Positions 1 through 7,896 of a stretch of DNA of 64,000 nucleotides are shown here, in pieces (the first letter of the stretch is position 1; each line of letters begins with the position of its first letter). The translations under genes were made by a program, and so were the position numbers. This DNA comes from WHSW01 sp963821025. GTDB lineage: Bacteria; Actinomycetota; Thermoleophilia; Solirubrobacterales; 70-9. A model generated the notes under the pieces. It searched no databases. It was not told the origin of the DNA and was given only the letters and a program-made list of their open reading frames with translations. The DNA lies in the NCBI GenBank assembly GCA_963821025.1, contig CAWGCG010000003.1, positions 744,001 to 808,000 of the forward strand, given 5' to 3'.

Positions 1-680
1 CTCACAGACGGCACTCCGGCGAGTCCGAGGCCGGCGGAGACCGCACCCTCGTGCATCGCCCCGCCGTTCGAGAGCTCGGGGTCCTCCTCGTGGAGGGCGA
101 TCGGCAGCCCGACCAGGCGCTGGTACTGAAGCGCGCGACGCATCACCCGGGCGTTGCGGATCGGCAGGCCGTCATCGGAGAAGCCGACCGCTCCGGCCGC
201 GGCCAGATCGGACATCTCCGAGAGCTCGGCGCCCGCCATCGCCCGGGTGACCGAGGCGACGAAGCCGGTGGGAACCGCCGCCTGCTCGCGCGCCCGCTCG
301 CGCAAAGCGCTGACATCGGCAGCGGTATCGACCGGCGGCTCGGTGTTGGCCATCGCGACGATCGCGCAAAAGCCGCCGGCTGCGGCCGCCCGGGACCCGG
401 TCTCGACGTCCTCCTTGTCCTCGCGCCCGGGCGTGCGCAGGTGGACGTGGGGGTCGAAGAACGCGGGAAACAGCGCCAGGCCGCCCGCCTCGATCACCTC
501 GGCTCCCTCGACCTCCGCCGCTCCCGGAGCCGCCAGCTCGGCGAGCTCGCCGTCACGGATGACGACGTCGTGGTCGGCGTCGATGCCCTCTCGCGGGTCG
601 AGCACGCGCGCCTGCCTGATCACCAGCGAGCCCGGCGCGCCGGCGCTGCCGCGCCAGTCGAGCTCGGAGACCGCGCGCAT
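1..680 (-). CDS. pyrC: Dihydroorotase, N-terminal part (runs off the left edge)
   Basis: Translating the minus strand from ATG at 680 gives 226 residues of a class I dihydroorotase, which closes carbamoyl-aspartate to dihydroorotate in UMP synthesis. The metal-binding HxH lies at about residues 78-80 in the stretch FFDPHVHLRTPGRED. Before it is the small beta domain typical of amidohydrolases (LVIRQARVLDPREG). The start codon shares its A with the pyrB stop (TGATG), so translation is coupled to pyrB and PyrR. The C-terminal half, with the remaining metal ligands, lies outside the window, so intactness cannot be judged. Confidence 0.93.
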   Translation of the reverse strand, partial: MRAVSELDWRGSAGAPGSLVIRQARVLDPREGIDADHDVVIRDGELAELAAPGAAEVEGAEVIEAGGLALFPAFFDPHVHLRTPGREDKEDVETGSRAAAAGGFCAIVAMANTEPPVDTAADVSALRERAREQAAVPTGFVASVTRAMAGAELSEMSDLAAAGAVGFSDDGLPIRNARVMRRALQYQRLVGLPIALHEEDPELSNGGAMHEGAVSAGLGLAGVPSV

Positions 681-1648
681 CAAGCGGGCTCGCCGATCGG
701 GGTCGGAGCGGGGAGCTCGGCATCGCCGCCCGCGCTCGCGCCGCGCGGCTCGCCGCCGGCGAGCAGCTCATAGAGGACCGCCATCCTGACCACGAGCCCG
801 CTCTCGACCTGGGCCGTGATCAGCGACGCGGGCCCGTCGATCACCTCCGGAGAGAGCTCGATCCCGCGGTTGACGGGTCCGGGGTGCATGAGCAGCTGTC
901 GCGGTCCGAGCCGCCGGGAGTCGATCTGGTAGTTGGTCGCGTACTCGCGCAGCGAGGGCACGAAGCTGTCGCCCATGCGCTCGCGCTGCATCCGCAGGGC
1001 GTAGACGACGTCGGCCTCGCCGAGCCCGTCGAGGTCGTAGCTGACCGCGCAACCCAGCTCCGCCTCGATCTCCCGCGGAATCAGCGTCGGTGGCCCGCAC
1101 ACGGTCACCTCGGCGCCCATCAGCTGAAAGCAGGGCACGCACGAGCGCGCCACGCGGCTGTGAAGGAGATCGCCGACGATCCAAATCTTGCGCCCCTCGA
1201 GCGAGCCGAGACGATCGAGCAGGGTGTAGGTATCGAGCAGCGCCTGGCTCGGATGCTCGTGCTTGCCGTCGCCGGCATTGATGACCGAAGCCGAGGTCCA
1301 GCCGGTGATCAGCTTCGCCGCCCCCGCGTGCGGGTGGCGGATGATGATCGCCTCCGGCCCGTAGGCCGAGAGAGTCGCGATCGTGTCCTTGAGCGACTCG
1401 CCCTTGTCGACCGACGAGCCCGCCGCCTTGATCGAGACGACGTCGGCCGACAGACGCTTGGCGGCGAGCTCGAACGACGAGCTCGTTCTGGTGCTCGACT
1501 CGTAGAAGAGGCTAACGATCGTACGTCCACGCAGGGTCGGCACCTTCTTGATGTCGCGGCGGCCGACCTCGGCAAAGCTCGCGGCGCGAGCGACGATCCG
1601 CTCGACGTCGGCGCGCTCGAGGTCCTCGATCGCAAGCAGATGCTTCAT
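680..1648 (-). CDS. pyrB: Aspartate carbamoyltransferase catalytic subunit
   Basis: This 322-residue protein joins carbamoyl phosphate and aspartate, the committed step of pyrimidine synthesis. The carbamoyl-phosphate signature STRTS is at residues 52-56 (FYESSTRTSSSFE), the second site motif HPSQALLD starts at 132, and HPGPVNRGIEL lies near residue 260. The length matches the catalytic chain of the family. It overlaps the end of pyrR by 4 bases (ATGA) and touches pyrC by one, so the three genes form a translationally coupled operon. No regulatory chain gene (pyrI) is adjacent; control here appears to be through PyrR. Confidence 0.97.
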   Translation of the reverse strand: MKHLLAIEDLERADVERIVARAASFAEVGRRDIKKVPTLRGRTIVSLFYESSTRTSSSFELAAKRLSADVVSIKAAGSSVDKGESLKDTIATLSAYGPEAIIIRHPHAGAAKLITGWTSASVINAGDGKHEHPSQALLDTYTLLDRLGSLEGRKIWIVGDLLHSRVARSCVPCFQLMGAEVTVCGPPTLIPREIEAELGCAVSYDLDGLGEADVVYALRMQRERMGDSFVPSLREYATNYQIDSRRLGPRQLLMHPGPVNRGIELSPEVIDGPASLITAQVESGLVVRMAVLYELLAGGEPRGASAGGDAELPAPTPIGEPA

Positions 1649-2238
1649 CGGTCCTCCTCGGTGGCCAGGGCGACGAAGCGACCGGCCGTGTCGATGGTGA
1701 CCTCGTCGATCCCGTCGGTCTCGGTGAGGCGGACATAGACGCGCTCGCCGCGCGCCGTCGGCAGGTTCTTGCCCACGTAGTCGGGGCGGATCGGGAGCTC
1801 GCGGTGGCCGCGATCGGCGAGCACCGCCAGCTGCACCCGCTGCGGTCGCCCGTAGTCGAACAGTGCGTCGATCGCCGCCCGCACCGTCCGCCCTGTGAAC
1901 AGGACGTCGTCGACGAGAACGACGGTGCGCCGGTCGAGCTCGAAGTCCAGGTGCGAGGCGTGGACGACCGGCTGGGCTCCGGGCTCGCGATTGGGAAGGT
2001 CATCGCGGTAGAAGGAGATGTCGAGGTCGCCGATCGGAACCTCGACGCCTGTCAGCTCGCCGACCAGCGCGTGCAGGCGCCGGGCCAAGATCGCGCCGCG
2101 GGTGTGGATGCCGACCAGAGCAAGCGGCTCCGAGGTCGTTCCGTCGTAGTTCTTCTCGACGATCTCGTGCGCGATCCGCACCAGCGTGCGGCGTAGATCG
2201 TCGCGATCGAGGACCACCCTGTCGGGTGTGGTTGACAT
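1645..2238 (-). CDS. pyrR: Pyr operon RNA-binding attenuation protein / uracil phosphoribosyltransferase
   Basis: At 197 residues, this is PyrR, which binds UMP/UTP and then the leader RNA of pyr mRNA, and also has weak uracil phosphoribosyltransferase activity. The PRPP-binding loop VVLVDDVLFTGRT is at about residues 106-118. It is the first gene of pyrR-pyrB-pyrC. The ATG at 2238 is preceded by a strong ribosome site (AGGAAGGGG, 2252-2244) that forms one arm of the predicted PyrR-binding hairpin. The protein therefore probably represses its own translation and, by coupling, the rest of the operon. Confidence 0.96.
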   Translation of the reverse strand: MSTTPDRVVLDRDDLRRTLVRIAHEIVEKNYDGTTSEPLALVGIHTRGAILARRLHALVGELTGVEVPIGDLDISFYRDDLPNREPGAQPVVHASHLDFELDRRTVVLVDDVLFTGRTVRAAIDALFDYGRPQRVQLAVLADRGHRELPIRPDYVGKNLPTARGERVYVRLTETDGIDEVTIDTAGRFVALATEEDR

Positions 2239-2243
2239 GCGCG

Positions 2244-2280
2244 CCCCTTCCTGGCCTCGCTGGACCGGGTTAAAGGAACC
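2244..2280 (-). promoter_or_regulatory. PyrR-binding leader hairpin overlapping the pyrR ribosome site
   Basis: On the minus strand, bases 2266-2253 read GGTCCAGCGAGGCC. This fits the known PyrR-binding loop consensus (ARUCCnGnGAGGYU) except for the first A. It is flanked by TTCCT (2278-2274) and AGGAA (2252-2248), which can pair as a lower stem. The 3' arm is also the Shine-Dalgarno sequence of pyrR, five bases from the ATG. No terminator stem with a U-run is seen, so translational repression, as described in mycobacteria, is the simplest reading. Confidence 0.8.
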
Positions 2281-2374
2281 GACGCGGTCAGCCTAGCAAC
2301 CGCCTCGGCGCGGGCCGCCTCGTCTGCGACCCCGGTGCGACGCAACTCACGGAGGCTGCGCTAATGATCCTCGC

Positions 2375-3247
2375 GTGAACGCCGAGGTCGCCCAGGTGAT
2401 CGACATCCACAGCGCCGCAGGGCGCCGGTTCGTGGCCGGCGGCGTGCGCAGCTTCGTCCGCGAGCAGGGCTCAGGCCCGAGCGTGGTCTGCCTGCACGGG
2501 GTTCCGGCGAGCTCGTTCACGTACCGCAAGGTGATCGTCGAGCTCGCCGACCAGGGCCTGCGCGGAATCGCACTCGACTTTCCTGGGCTCGGTCTCGCCG
2601 ATCGCCCCGAGCGCTTCGACTACTCGTGGACGGGGCTCGCCCGCTGGCTCGGCGAGGCGCTCGACGCGCTCGAGATTGAGCGTTGTCACCTGGTCGTCCA
2701 CGACATCGGCGGGCCGATCGGCTGTGAATGGGCGATCGACAACCCCGAGCGGGTGCTCTCGCTGACCGCGCTCAACACGGTCCTCGACCCGGCCGACTTC
2801 ACGCCGCCTTGGACGATGCGCCCGTTCACGGTTCGTGGCCTCGGGCCGGTTTGGCTGCGCACGACCTCTCCGCAGCTGTTCACGGCGCTGTTCAGGCGCC
2901 AGGGGCTGGCCGACCCGCGGGCGATGACGTCGGCCGAGATCCGTGCCTACCGGGCCCTGATCCTGCGACTCGACCGCGGCCGCGCCTTCCTGCGGATCAT
3001 GCGCGGCTTCGAGCGCACCCCCGAAAAGCAGCGCTTCCTCTGGCGGGGGCTCGCAGATCGCCCGTGGCCGGCGCGAATCGTCTGGGGCACGCTCGACCCG
3101 GCGCTGGGGCTGGAACGCCTCGCCGTCGTCAAGCGGGTGCTCGGGGTCGAGGAGCCGACCATGCTGCCCGCCAAGCACTTCCTCCAGGAGGACCAGGCGC
3201 CGGCCCTCGCCTACTCGATCGCCGACCAGGTCGCCCCGCTCGGTTGA
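2375..3247 (+). CDS. Alpha/beta-hydrolase, haloalkane dehalogenase/epoxide hydrolase-like
   Basis: A 290-residue alpha/beta-hydrolase. The oxyanion-hole motif LHGVPAS is at 40-46 and the nucleophile elbow VVHDIGGPIG puts Asp at about residue 110. An Asp nucleophile is the pattern of haloalkane dehalogenases and epoxide hydrolases, not of Ser esterases. The likely catalytic His is near residue 268 (PAKHFLQED). The Trp that normally follows the Asp in true dehalogenases (DWGG) is Ile here, so dehalogenase activity should not be assumed. GTG start at 2375. It is divergent from pyrR and four bases ahead of the HAD gene, probably one transcript. Substrate unknown. Confidence 0.8.
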   Translation: MNAEVAQVIDIHSAAGRRFVAGGVRSFVREQGSGPSVVCLHGVPASSFTYRKVIVELADQGLRGIALDFPGLGLADRPERFDYSWTGLARWLGEALDALEIERCHLVVHDIGGPIGCEWAIDNPERVLSLTALNTVLDPADFTPPWTMRPFTVRGLGPVWLRTTSPQLFTALFRRQGLADPRAMTSAEIRAYRALILRLDRGRAFLRIMRGFERTPEKQRFLWRGLADRPWPARIVWGTLDPALGLERLAVVKRVLGVEEPTMLPAKHFLQEDQAPALAYSIADQVAPLG

Positions 3248-3251
3248 GCTG

Positions 3252-3908
3252 ATGATCCCGGCAGGGGTGATCTTCGACAATGACGGGCTGCTGCTCGACA
3301 GCGAGTCGATCTGGAGCCGCGGCGAGCAGGACCTGTTCGAGCGACGCGGCCGCGAGTTCACCCTCGCCCACAAGCAGGAGCTGGTCGGCACCTCGGCCGA
3401 GGTCGCCGGCGAGATTCTCGCCGGACACCTCGACCAGCCCGGCGGCGCCGCTGAGCTGATCGCAGAGCTCGACGAGCTCGTCCTCGCCGAGCTCGAGCAC
3501 GGCGTCGCGCCGATGCCGGGGGCGCGCGAGCTGGTCGACGAGCTTCGCCGGCGCTCGATCGTGCTGGGCCTGGTCTCGAACTCCCCGGCGCGGTTCATCG
3601 CCCGGGCGCTCGAGCTCGTCGGAATGTCGGGCCTCTTCGAGGCGATCGTCAGCGCCCACGACGTCCCCGCCCCGAAGCCGGCCCCCGACCCCTATCTGGC
3701 CGCGTGCCGGCGGCTCGGACTCGAGCCCTCGCCCGAGATCGTCGTGCTCGAGGACTCGCCGACCGGGGTCGCCGCGGGCCTCGCCGCGGGGCTCACCGTG
3801 ATCGGGGTGCCATCGCTCGCCGGAGTCGAGCTGCCGGCCGCCGACCTCGTCGTCGCCTCGCTCGCCGATCCGGCCCTTCATCGCCACCTCGGCCTCGATT
3901 CGATCTAG
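3252..3908 (+). CDS. HAD-superfamily phosphatase/phosphoglucomutase-like hydrolase
   Basis: A 218-residue HAD hydrolase. Motif I is FDNDGLLLDSE, with the nucleophile Asp at residue 9 and the acid Asp at 11. Motif II is VSNSPAR, the lysine is in APKPAPDPY, and motif IV is LEDSPTGVAAG. A helical cap follows motif I (cap type C1), as in beta-phosphoglucomutase and phosphoglycolate phosphatase relatives. The second residue of motif I is Asn (DND), common in the CbbY-like group. It starts four bases after the alpha/beta-hydrolase and is probably cotranscribed. The substrate, likely a sugar phosphate or other small phosphate ester, cannot be named. Confidence 0.85.
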   Translation: MIPAGVIFDNDGLLLDSESIWSRGEQDLFERRGREFTLAHKQELVGTSAEVAGEILAGHLDQPGGAAELIAELDELVLAELEHGVAPMPGARELVDELRRRSIVLGLVSNSPARFIARALELVGMSGLFEAIVSAHDVPAPKPAPDPYLAACRRLGLEPSPEIVVLEDSPTGVAAGLAAGLTVIGVPSLAGVELPAADLVVASLADPALHRHLGLDSI

Positions 3909-3924
3909 ATCGGCGATTCAGGGG

Positions 3925-4707
3925 CTAGCCGTCGCGCTCGGCCCGCTCGATCGCATCCCGGGTCGCCTGATCGAGGCGCGGCGAATCGAGCTCGACTCCG
4001 GGGGGCAGCTCGACGTGCAGCTCCCCGGCGAGGTCGAAGCGCGCGGTCGCGCGGCGCGGCCGGCACTCGAGCACGTGCCCGCCCCGCTCCCGGTCGGCGC
4101 TGATGAAGTGAAGGTGATAGCCGCCGACCTCGATTCCCTCGGCGTAGTCGGGAAATCGGAAGCCGACCAGCGTCCCGGCGATCTCGACGAACTCGAACAC
4201 GTGCTGGTCGGCGACGACCTCGGCCAAGGGCCGGTAAGGCGGCAGCTGGCGGGGTACCGAGCGCGCTCGCACGTACTCGAACTCGCCGTCGATTCGCAGC
4301 GCGCAGCTCGCCTCGCCGTCGGCCGCCACGGTGTCGAGCTCGGCCAGCAGCTCGGTGTGGGACAAGGCCCCGGAGAGCTCGCGCTCGACCGATGGCTCGA
4401 ACCAGGCGAGCGCCGCGAACGGGGTGCGCTCGCTCGGGTCGACCTCGGCGACCAAGCCGTCGACATCGGCCCGATAAAAGCGTCCGTCGAGCGCGATCAT
4501 CTCGCCGTCGAGTGCGTTCAGGGTGCCGAGCCCGAGGTCGCCTTGCTCGGCGAGCTCGGCGAAGCTGACATCTCCGTCGTAGGCCCCGTCGAGCAGAGCG
4601 CCGATCGTTGACGCCTGGAAGAGGACGTGAGCCTCGTGCTCGGGATGCAGGTCGCGATGCCGGAGGGACTCGACGTGCAGATGGGTGGCGAGGCGCTGGT
4701 CGAGCAT
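3925..4707 (-). CDS. alsD: Alpha-acetolactate decarboxylase
   Basis: This 260-residue protein matches acetolactate decarboxylase (AlsD/BudA), which converts 2-acetolactate to acetoin. Recognisable stretches are an N-terminal Gln-Ala-Ser-Thr segment followed by GALLDGAYDG, then GDLGLGTLNALDGEM near residue 60, and YHLHFIS followed by GGHVLE near residues 196-213. These last two supply the His ligands of the catalytic zinc. The length is typical. Its ATG shares a base with the stop of rnz (TGATG), so translation is coupled to RNase Z, an unusual pairing. No acetolactate synthase gene is nearby; substrate probably comes from branched-chain amino acid synthesis elsewhere. Confidence 0.88.
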   Translation of the reverse strand: MLDQRLATHLHVESLRHRDLHPEHEAHVLFQASTIGALLDGAYDGDVSFAELAEQGDLGLGTLNALDGEMIALDGRFYRADVDGLVAEVDPSERTPFAALAWFEPSVERELSGALSHTELLAELDTVAADGEASCALRIDGEFEYVRARSVPRQLPPYRPLAEVVADQHVFEFVEIAGTLVGFRFPDYAEGIEVGGYHLHFISADRERGGHVLECRPRRATARFDLAGELHVELPPGVELDSPRLDQATRDAIERAERDG

Positions 4708-5690
4708 CAGGACAGCTCCTCGCCGGGCGCCGGCGGTGCCGCCCGGTCCTGGCGCGCTCCCTTTTCGATCAGGCGCGGGCGACCGCGCTCGGGAAACGGG
4801 ATCTCGACCAGGTCGAAGTCGCGGGGCGCGATCGCCTCGGGGTAGGCCTCGCGGGCCTGGTCGAGCACGGCGCGGACGTCGTAGCGCGAGGAGATGTGGA
4901 CGAGGGCCAGCATCTCGACCGCGGCCGCGGCGGCGAGCTCGGCAGCCTGGCGGGCGGTCGAATGCCCGGTCTCGCCGGCGCGCTCAGCCTCCTCGTCGGC
5001 GAAGCTGGCGTCGTGGACCAGCAGCTGGGCCTGGTGGGCGGCCAGCGCCGTCAGCTCACACGGGGCGCTGTCGCCGGTGACCACGAGCTTGCGACCCCGC
5101 CGCCGCTCGCCCATCACCTGCTCGGGACCAACCTTCCCCGACGCCGTGACGACCGTCTCGCCATCCTGTAGCCGCTTGAACTCAGGTCCCGCCGCCACCC
5201 CGAGGCGCTCGGCGGCCGCGGGATCGAAGCGGCCCGGCCGCTCGTCCTCGACCAGCGCATAGCCGTAGGCCGCCATCCGGTGGGAGACGGCGAACGGGCG
5301 CACCTCGAAGCCGTCGTGGGCGACCGGCTGATCGGGCTCGAGCTCGATCAGCTCGACCTCGTAGCGCAGGCGCCCGAAGATCCGCCGCAGCGCCTTGAAC
5401 AGCTCCTGGAGGCCGGGCGGCCCGACGATCCGCAAGGGTCGCTCGCGGTCGTGCAGGTCGTAGGTCTTCAGCAGCCCGGGGATGCCCAGGTAGTGGTCGG
5501 CGTGGAAGTGAGTGAGGAAGATCTCCTCGACCTGGACCAGGCCGGTCGAGCGCTGCATCTGGCGTTGCGAGCCCTCGCCGCAGTCGAACAGCAGCCGCCG
5601 GCCACCGACGCGCACCAGCAGGCACGCGGTCGAGCGCCGCGCGGTCGGCACCGAGCCGCCGGTGCCGAGAAAAGCAACGTCCATATCCAC
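4707..5690 (-). CDS. rnz: Ribonuclease Z (tRNA 3' endonuclease)
   Basis: A 327-residue metallo-beta-lactamase-fold endonuclease that trims tRNA 3' trailers. The metal motif HFHADHYLG starts at residue 61, and the N-terminal FLGTGGSVPT is typical of RNase Z. Later ligands appear in VTGDSAPC and in VLVHDASF, which together match the family. Neighbouring tRNA-Arg has no encoded CCA, so its 3' end needs exactly this type of processing. The gene lies head-to-head with tRNA-Arg(CCG), 73 bases away, and is followed by alsD with a one-base overlap. Confidence 0.94.
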   Translation of the reverse strand: MDMDVAFLGTGGSVPTARRSTACLLVRVGGRRLLFDCGEGSQRQMQRSTGLVQVEEIFLTHFHADHYLGIPGLLKTYDLHDRERPLRIVGPPGLQELFKALRRIFGRLRYEVELIELEPDQPVAHDGFEVRPFAVSHRMAAYGYALVEDERPGRFDPAAAERLGVAAGPEFKRLQDGETVVTASGKVGPEQVMGERRRGRKLVVTGDSAPCELTALAAHQAQLLVHDASFADEEAERAGETGHSTARQAAELAAAAAVEMLALVHISSRYDVRAVLDQAREAYPEAIAPRDFDLVEIPFPERGRPRLIEKGARQDRAAPPAPGEELS

Positions 5691-5763
5691 GCGCCGCAGC
5701 CTAGAGGCGTGCCCGCCGCGCCCGAGGGCGGCCCGCCGCGCGCGGTCTAAACTGGCCCGTTCG

Positions 5764-5836
5764 GCGCCCGTAGCTCAGTGGATAGAGCGCCCGCCTCCGG
5801 AGCGGGAGGCCGCAGGTTCGAATCCTGCCGGGCGCG
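5764..5836 (+). tRNA. tRNA-Arg, anticodon CCG
   Basis: A complete cloverleaf can be drawn. The acceptor arms gcgcccg (5764-5770) and cgggcgc (5829-5835) pair fully and G5836 is the discriminator. The D arm contains gctc/gagc. The anticodon stem cccgc/gcggg holds the loop ctccgga, giving anticodon CCG, which reads Arg CGG. The T arm is gcagg-ttcgaat-cctgc. The CCA end is not encoded. Its 3' third is repeated exactly at 6035-6068, as expected at an integration site. Confidence 0.97.
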
Positions 5837-6068
5837 TTCACTCGGCGACTCGTTCCAGGCGGGGCGAGTTTCTCCCGGTATGCGGATGCAACTCGCCCCA
5901 GCGTCAGCGGCCGCGGTATCCACGCATTCTCGGTGCGGACGAAGAACGCGAACGCAGATTGACTCGCCGATCGGTAGTCCTCGTGCGGAGCTTCGTCGTC
6001 TTCGTCGTCTTCGCATCTGATTCGTCCTCGCCCCGAGGCCGCAGGTTCGAATCCTGCCGGGCGCGTTC
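5806..6068 (+). repeat. 34-base direct repeat of the tRNA-Arg 3' end (att-like scar)
   Basis: Bases 5806-5839 (from the variable loop through the tRNA 3' end plus two bases) recur identically at 6035-6068. The bases just outside each copy differ. Tyrosine-recombinase elements create such duplications when they integrate into the 3' end of a tRNA gene. Only about 195 bases lie between the copies. They contain no integrase or other credible gene, only short tcgtcgtctt repeats near 6000. The simplest reading is a remnant of a deleted island or a scar; the left copy keeps the tRNA functional. Confidence 0.75.
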
Positions 6069-6227
6069 TCCGTTCGTGGCTCGCCGATGCGGTAGCCGCT
6101 CGACGCTCAGCCTCTACCACGAACTCGTCGACGCTCTTGGCGCCCGACTTTCTGCCACTTTCTGCCCAATGGCGCCCACCACCTGTCTCCTGATTCGGCG
6201 AACCATGTCGCCAAGAGGATTGGCCGG

Positions 6228-7179
6228 ATGGTCGACCTGATCACGCCCGACGAGCTCATCCCTGAGCCACACGAGCTCGTCCAACGGAACGGGGTGCCGG
6301 GCACGATCGCCAAGTGGAAGGCGCTGGCCGACGGGCTCCTGACCAACGAGTCCTGCGTATTCCACCGCAACCTGGAGATCTCGTCGCGCTACGCCTGGAT
6401 CTATAAGTTCCTGCCCACTTGCTTCAAGTGGGCCGGCATGGCGGCGTTCGCCTCACACCACGTCCGGCTGGCCCTCTTTCCGTTCAGGCTGGACCGCCGT
6501 CGGACTGGCTACGTGGACATCCCGCACAGCCTGGGTCGCCAGAAAGCGCTGCTGTTGGTGGACGTGGACACGATCCGCGCACGAACAACGCGATTTTCGA
6601 CGACATCTTCTGGGTTCACCTCGCGTACGGCATCGCCGAGGACGGGATCGAGCGTGTACGCGCTCTCCTGAAAGCGGAGCGCCACTATGCCCCGTCCTCT
6701 CCGGCTTCGAAGCAATCGACCAGGGACGCCGTGTCTTGGAGGAAGAGTCGGCGTCCGCCGAGGCTCGACGGACGGCCGCTGATCTCGTTTGGAAGGGCAA
6801 TGTCGAGCTCCTCGAACACGAGCAGCACGCCTTGGTGCAACCCAACTTGGACCGCCTGTCGTGCGCGTTCGCAAGGCTCTTCTCCATCGGCTCGGCCCTG
6901 AGCTTCGAGGTGCGTGGAGCGCGGGACGAGTTCTCCTATTTCACGTCCTTCTACCTCTATTCGCTCACCCGAGGGATCCCGCAAGCTCTGGGAGCACACG
7001 CGTGGCCGAGAATCACTCGCTTCGACGACCGTTGGGGTTGGATCGTTACGAGCATCGTTCCCCGCTTCCGGAGATTCGATGCCGACGTGCCCTTGGTCGA
7101 CGCCAGTTTGTGCCGCATCTTCGACGAAGCGCGCGACTACGCATCGAACCCTTGCGTCCTTCCACGGCGTGCTGGCTAA
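6228..7179 (+). pseudogene. Frameshifted hypothetical gene beside the tRNA scar
   Basis: Three consecutive reading frames join into one protein of about 315 residues. Frame one (from ATG 6228, MVDLITPDELIPEPHE) runs to VDVDTIR near 6580. A second frame gives TNNAIFDDIFWVHLAYG to about 6690. The third gives FEAIDQGRRVLEEE through to the stop at 7179. Each join needs one missing base. The protein is rich in aromatic residues and Arg, with a His-Arg-Asn motif near residue 45. I do not recognise the family. AAGAGGATT before the ATG is a plausible ribosome site. It is either a decaying gene or carries two sequencing deletions. Confidence 0.6.
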
Positions 7180-7823
7180 CCGCCCGCGTACTCCACGTGC
7201 CACCACTCGGAGCTGATCCCGTACCAGCCGTAGGTGGGGCCGATCTGGTCGATCACGTCGCGCATCACCGGCTCGGCGACGTCAACGGCAAGCCCGAGCT
7301 CGTGGGTCGAGGTGCCCGGCGGGTTGGCCGGCGCCCCCTGCCCGGAGAGGTAGAGGTCGTAGAGGTAGGCCTGCTGCTCGTAGGTGCGATAGCCCGAGAT
7401 CGGGCCATCGGGGTACAGATCGACGCCGAATTGGGCCAGCGAGGCCTGGCGCATCTGCTCCCACGAGGACGCCGCGGCCGGATCGAGGCCATAGGGCGAG
7501 CCGCCGGTAGCCGCGGGCGCCGCCGCCGGCGCGGCCGTCTCCACCCCCGCGCTGGCCAGGGCAGCCGCGCCCTCGTCGACCGTCGGCACCTGGATCGTCT
7601 CGCCGGCATAGACGAAGGAGTCCTCCGCGATCCCGTTGAAGACCGCGACCGTACGCGTGGTCAGGTTGTTGGCCGCCGAGATCGACCACAGGGTCTCCCC
7701 CGGCTGGACCACGTGGGCCAAGGAGGCGTGCGCCGGAGCGGCCCAGACCGGCCAGGCGAGCGCCGCGGCCGTCAGCGAGGCGACGGCGACGGCCCGGCGC
7801 GATCGAGGGTCCTCCCTGCGCAT
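7176..7823 (-). CDS. Secreted LysM + M15B (VanY-type) D-Ala-D-Ala carboxypeptidase
   Basis: A 215-residue exported cell-wall enzyme. It has an N-terminal signal peptide (Arg-rich start, hydrophobic AVASLTAAALAWPVWA, Ala-x-Ala-type cleavage after AHA). One LysM peptidoglycan-binding domain follows (HVVQPGETLWSISAANN to VYAGETIQVP), then an Ala-rich linker. The C-terminal VanY/peptidase M15B domain has ISGYRTYEQQ, STHELGLAVDV (zinc His and Asp) and EWWHVEY (zinc His). I chose ATG 7823 because the signal peptide then starts properly; a TTG 39 bases upstream is the alternative. It probably trims stem peptides of peptidoglycan. Confidence 0.85.
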   Translation of the reverse strand: MRREDPRSRRAVAVASLTAAALAWPVWAAPAHASLAHVVQPGETLWSISAANNLTTRTVAVFNGIAEDSFVYAGETIQVPTVDEGAAALASAGVETAAPAAAPAATGGSPYGLDPAAASSWEQMRQASLAQFGVDLYPDGPISGYRTYEQQAYLYDLYLSGQGAPANPPGTSTHELGLAVDVAEPVMRDVIDQIGPTYGWYGISSEWWHVEYAGG

Positions 7824-7896
7824 GCGACACGGTTGGCGCTCGGCGCCCGCGCTCCTGCGCAACGCGACAGCGGTTATCTGATCTGCAGGGGAAGGT

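Noticed and set aside
2375..3247. Calling the alpha/beta-hydrolase a haloalkane dehalogenase
   Set aside because: The Asp nucleophile fits, but the Trp after it that helps bind halide is Ile, so only a family-level call is safe.
5701..6120. Minus-strand open frame over the tRNA with RTCGLPLRRRALYPLSY
   Set aside because: This is the well-known spurious translation of tRNA sequence, not a protein gene.
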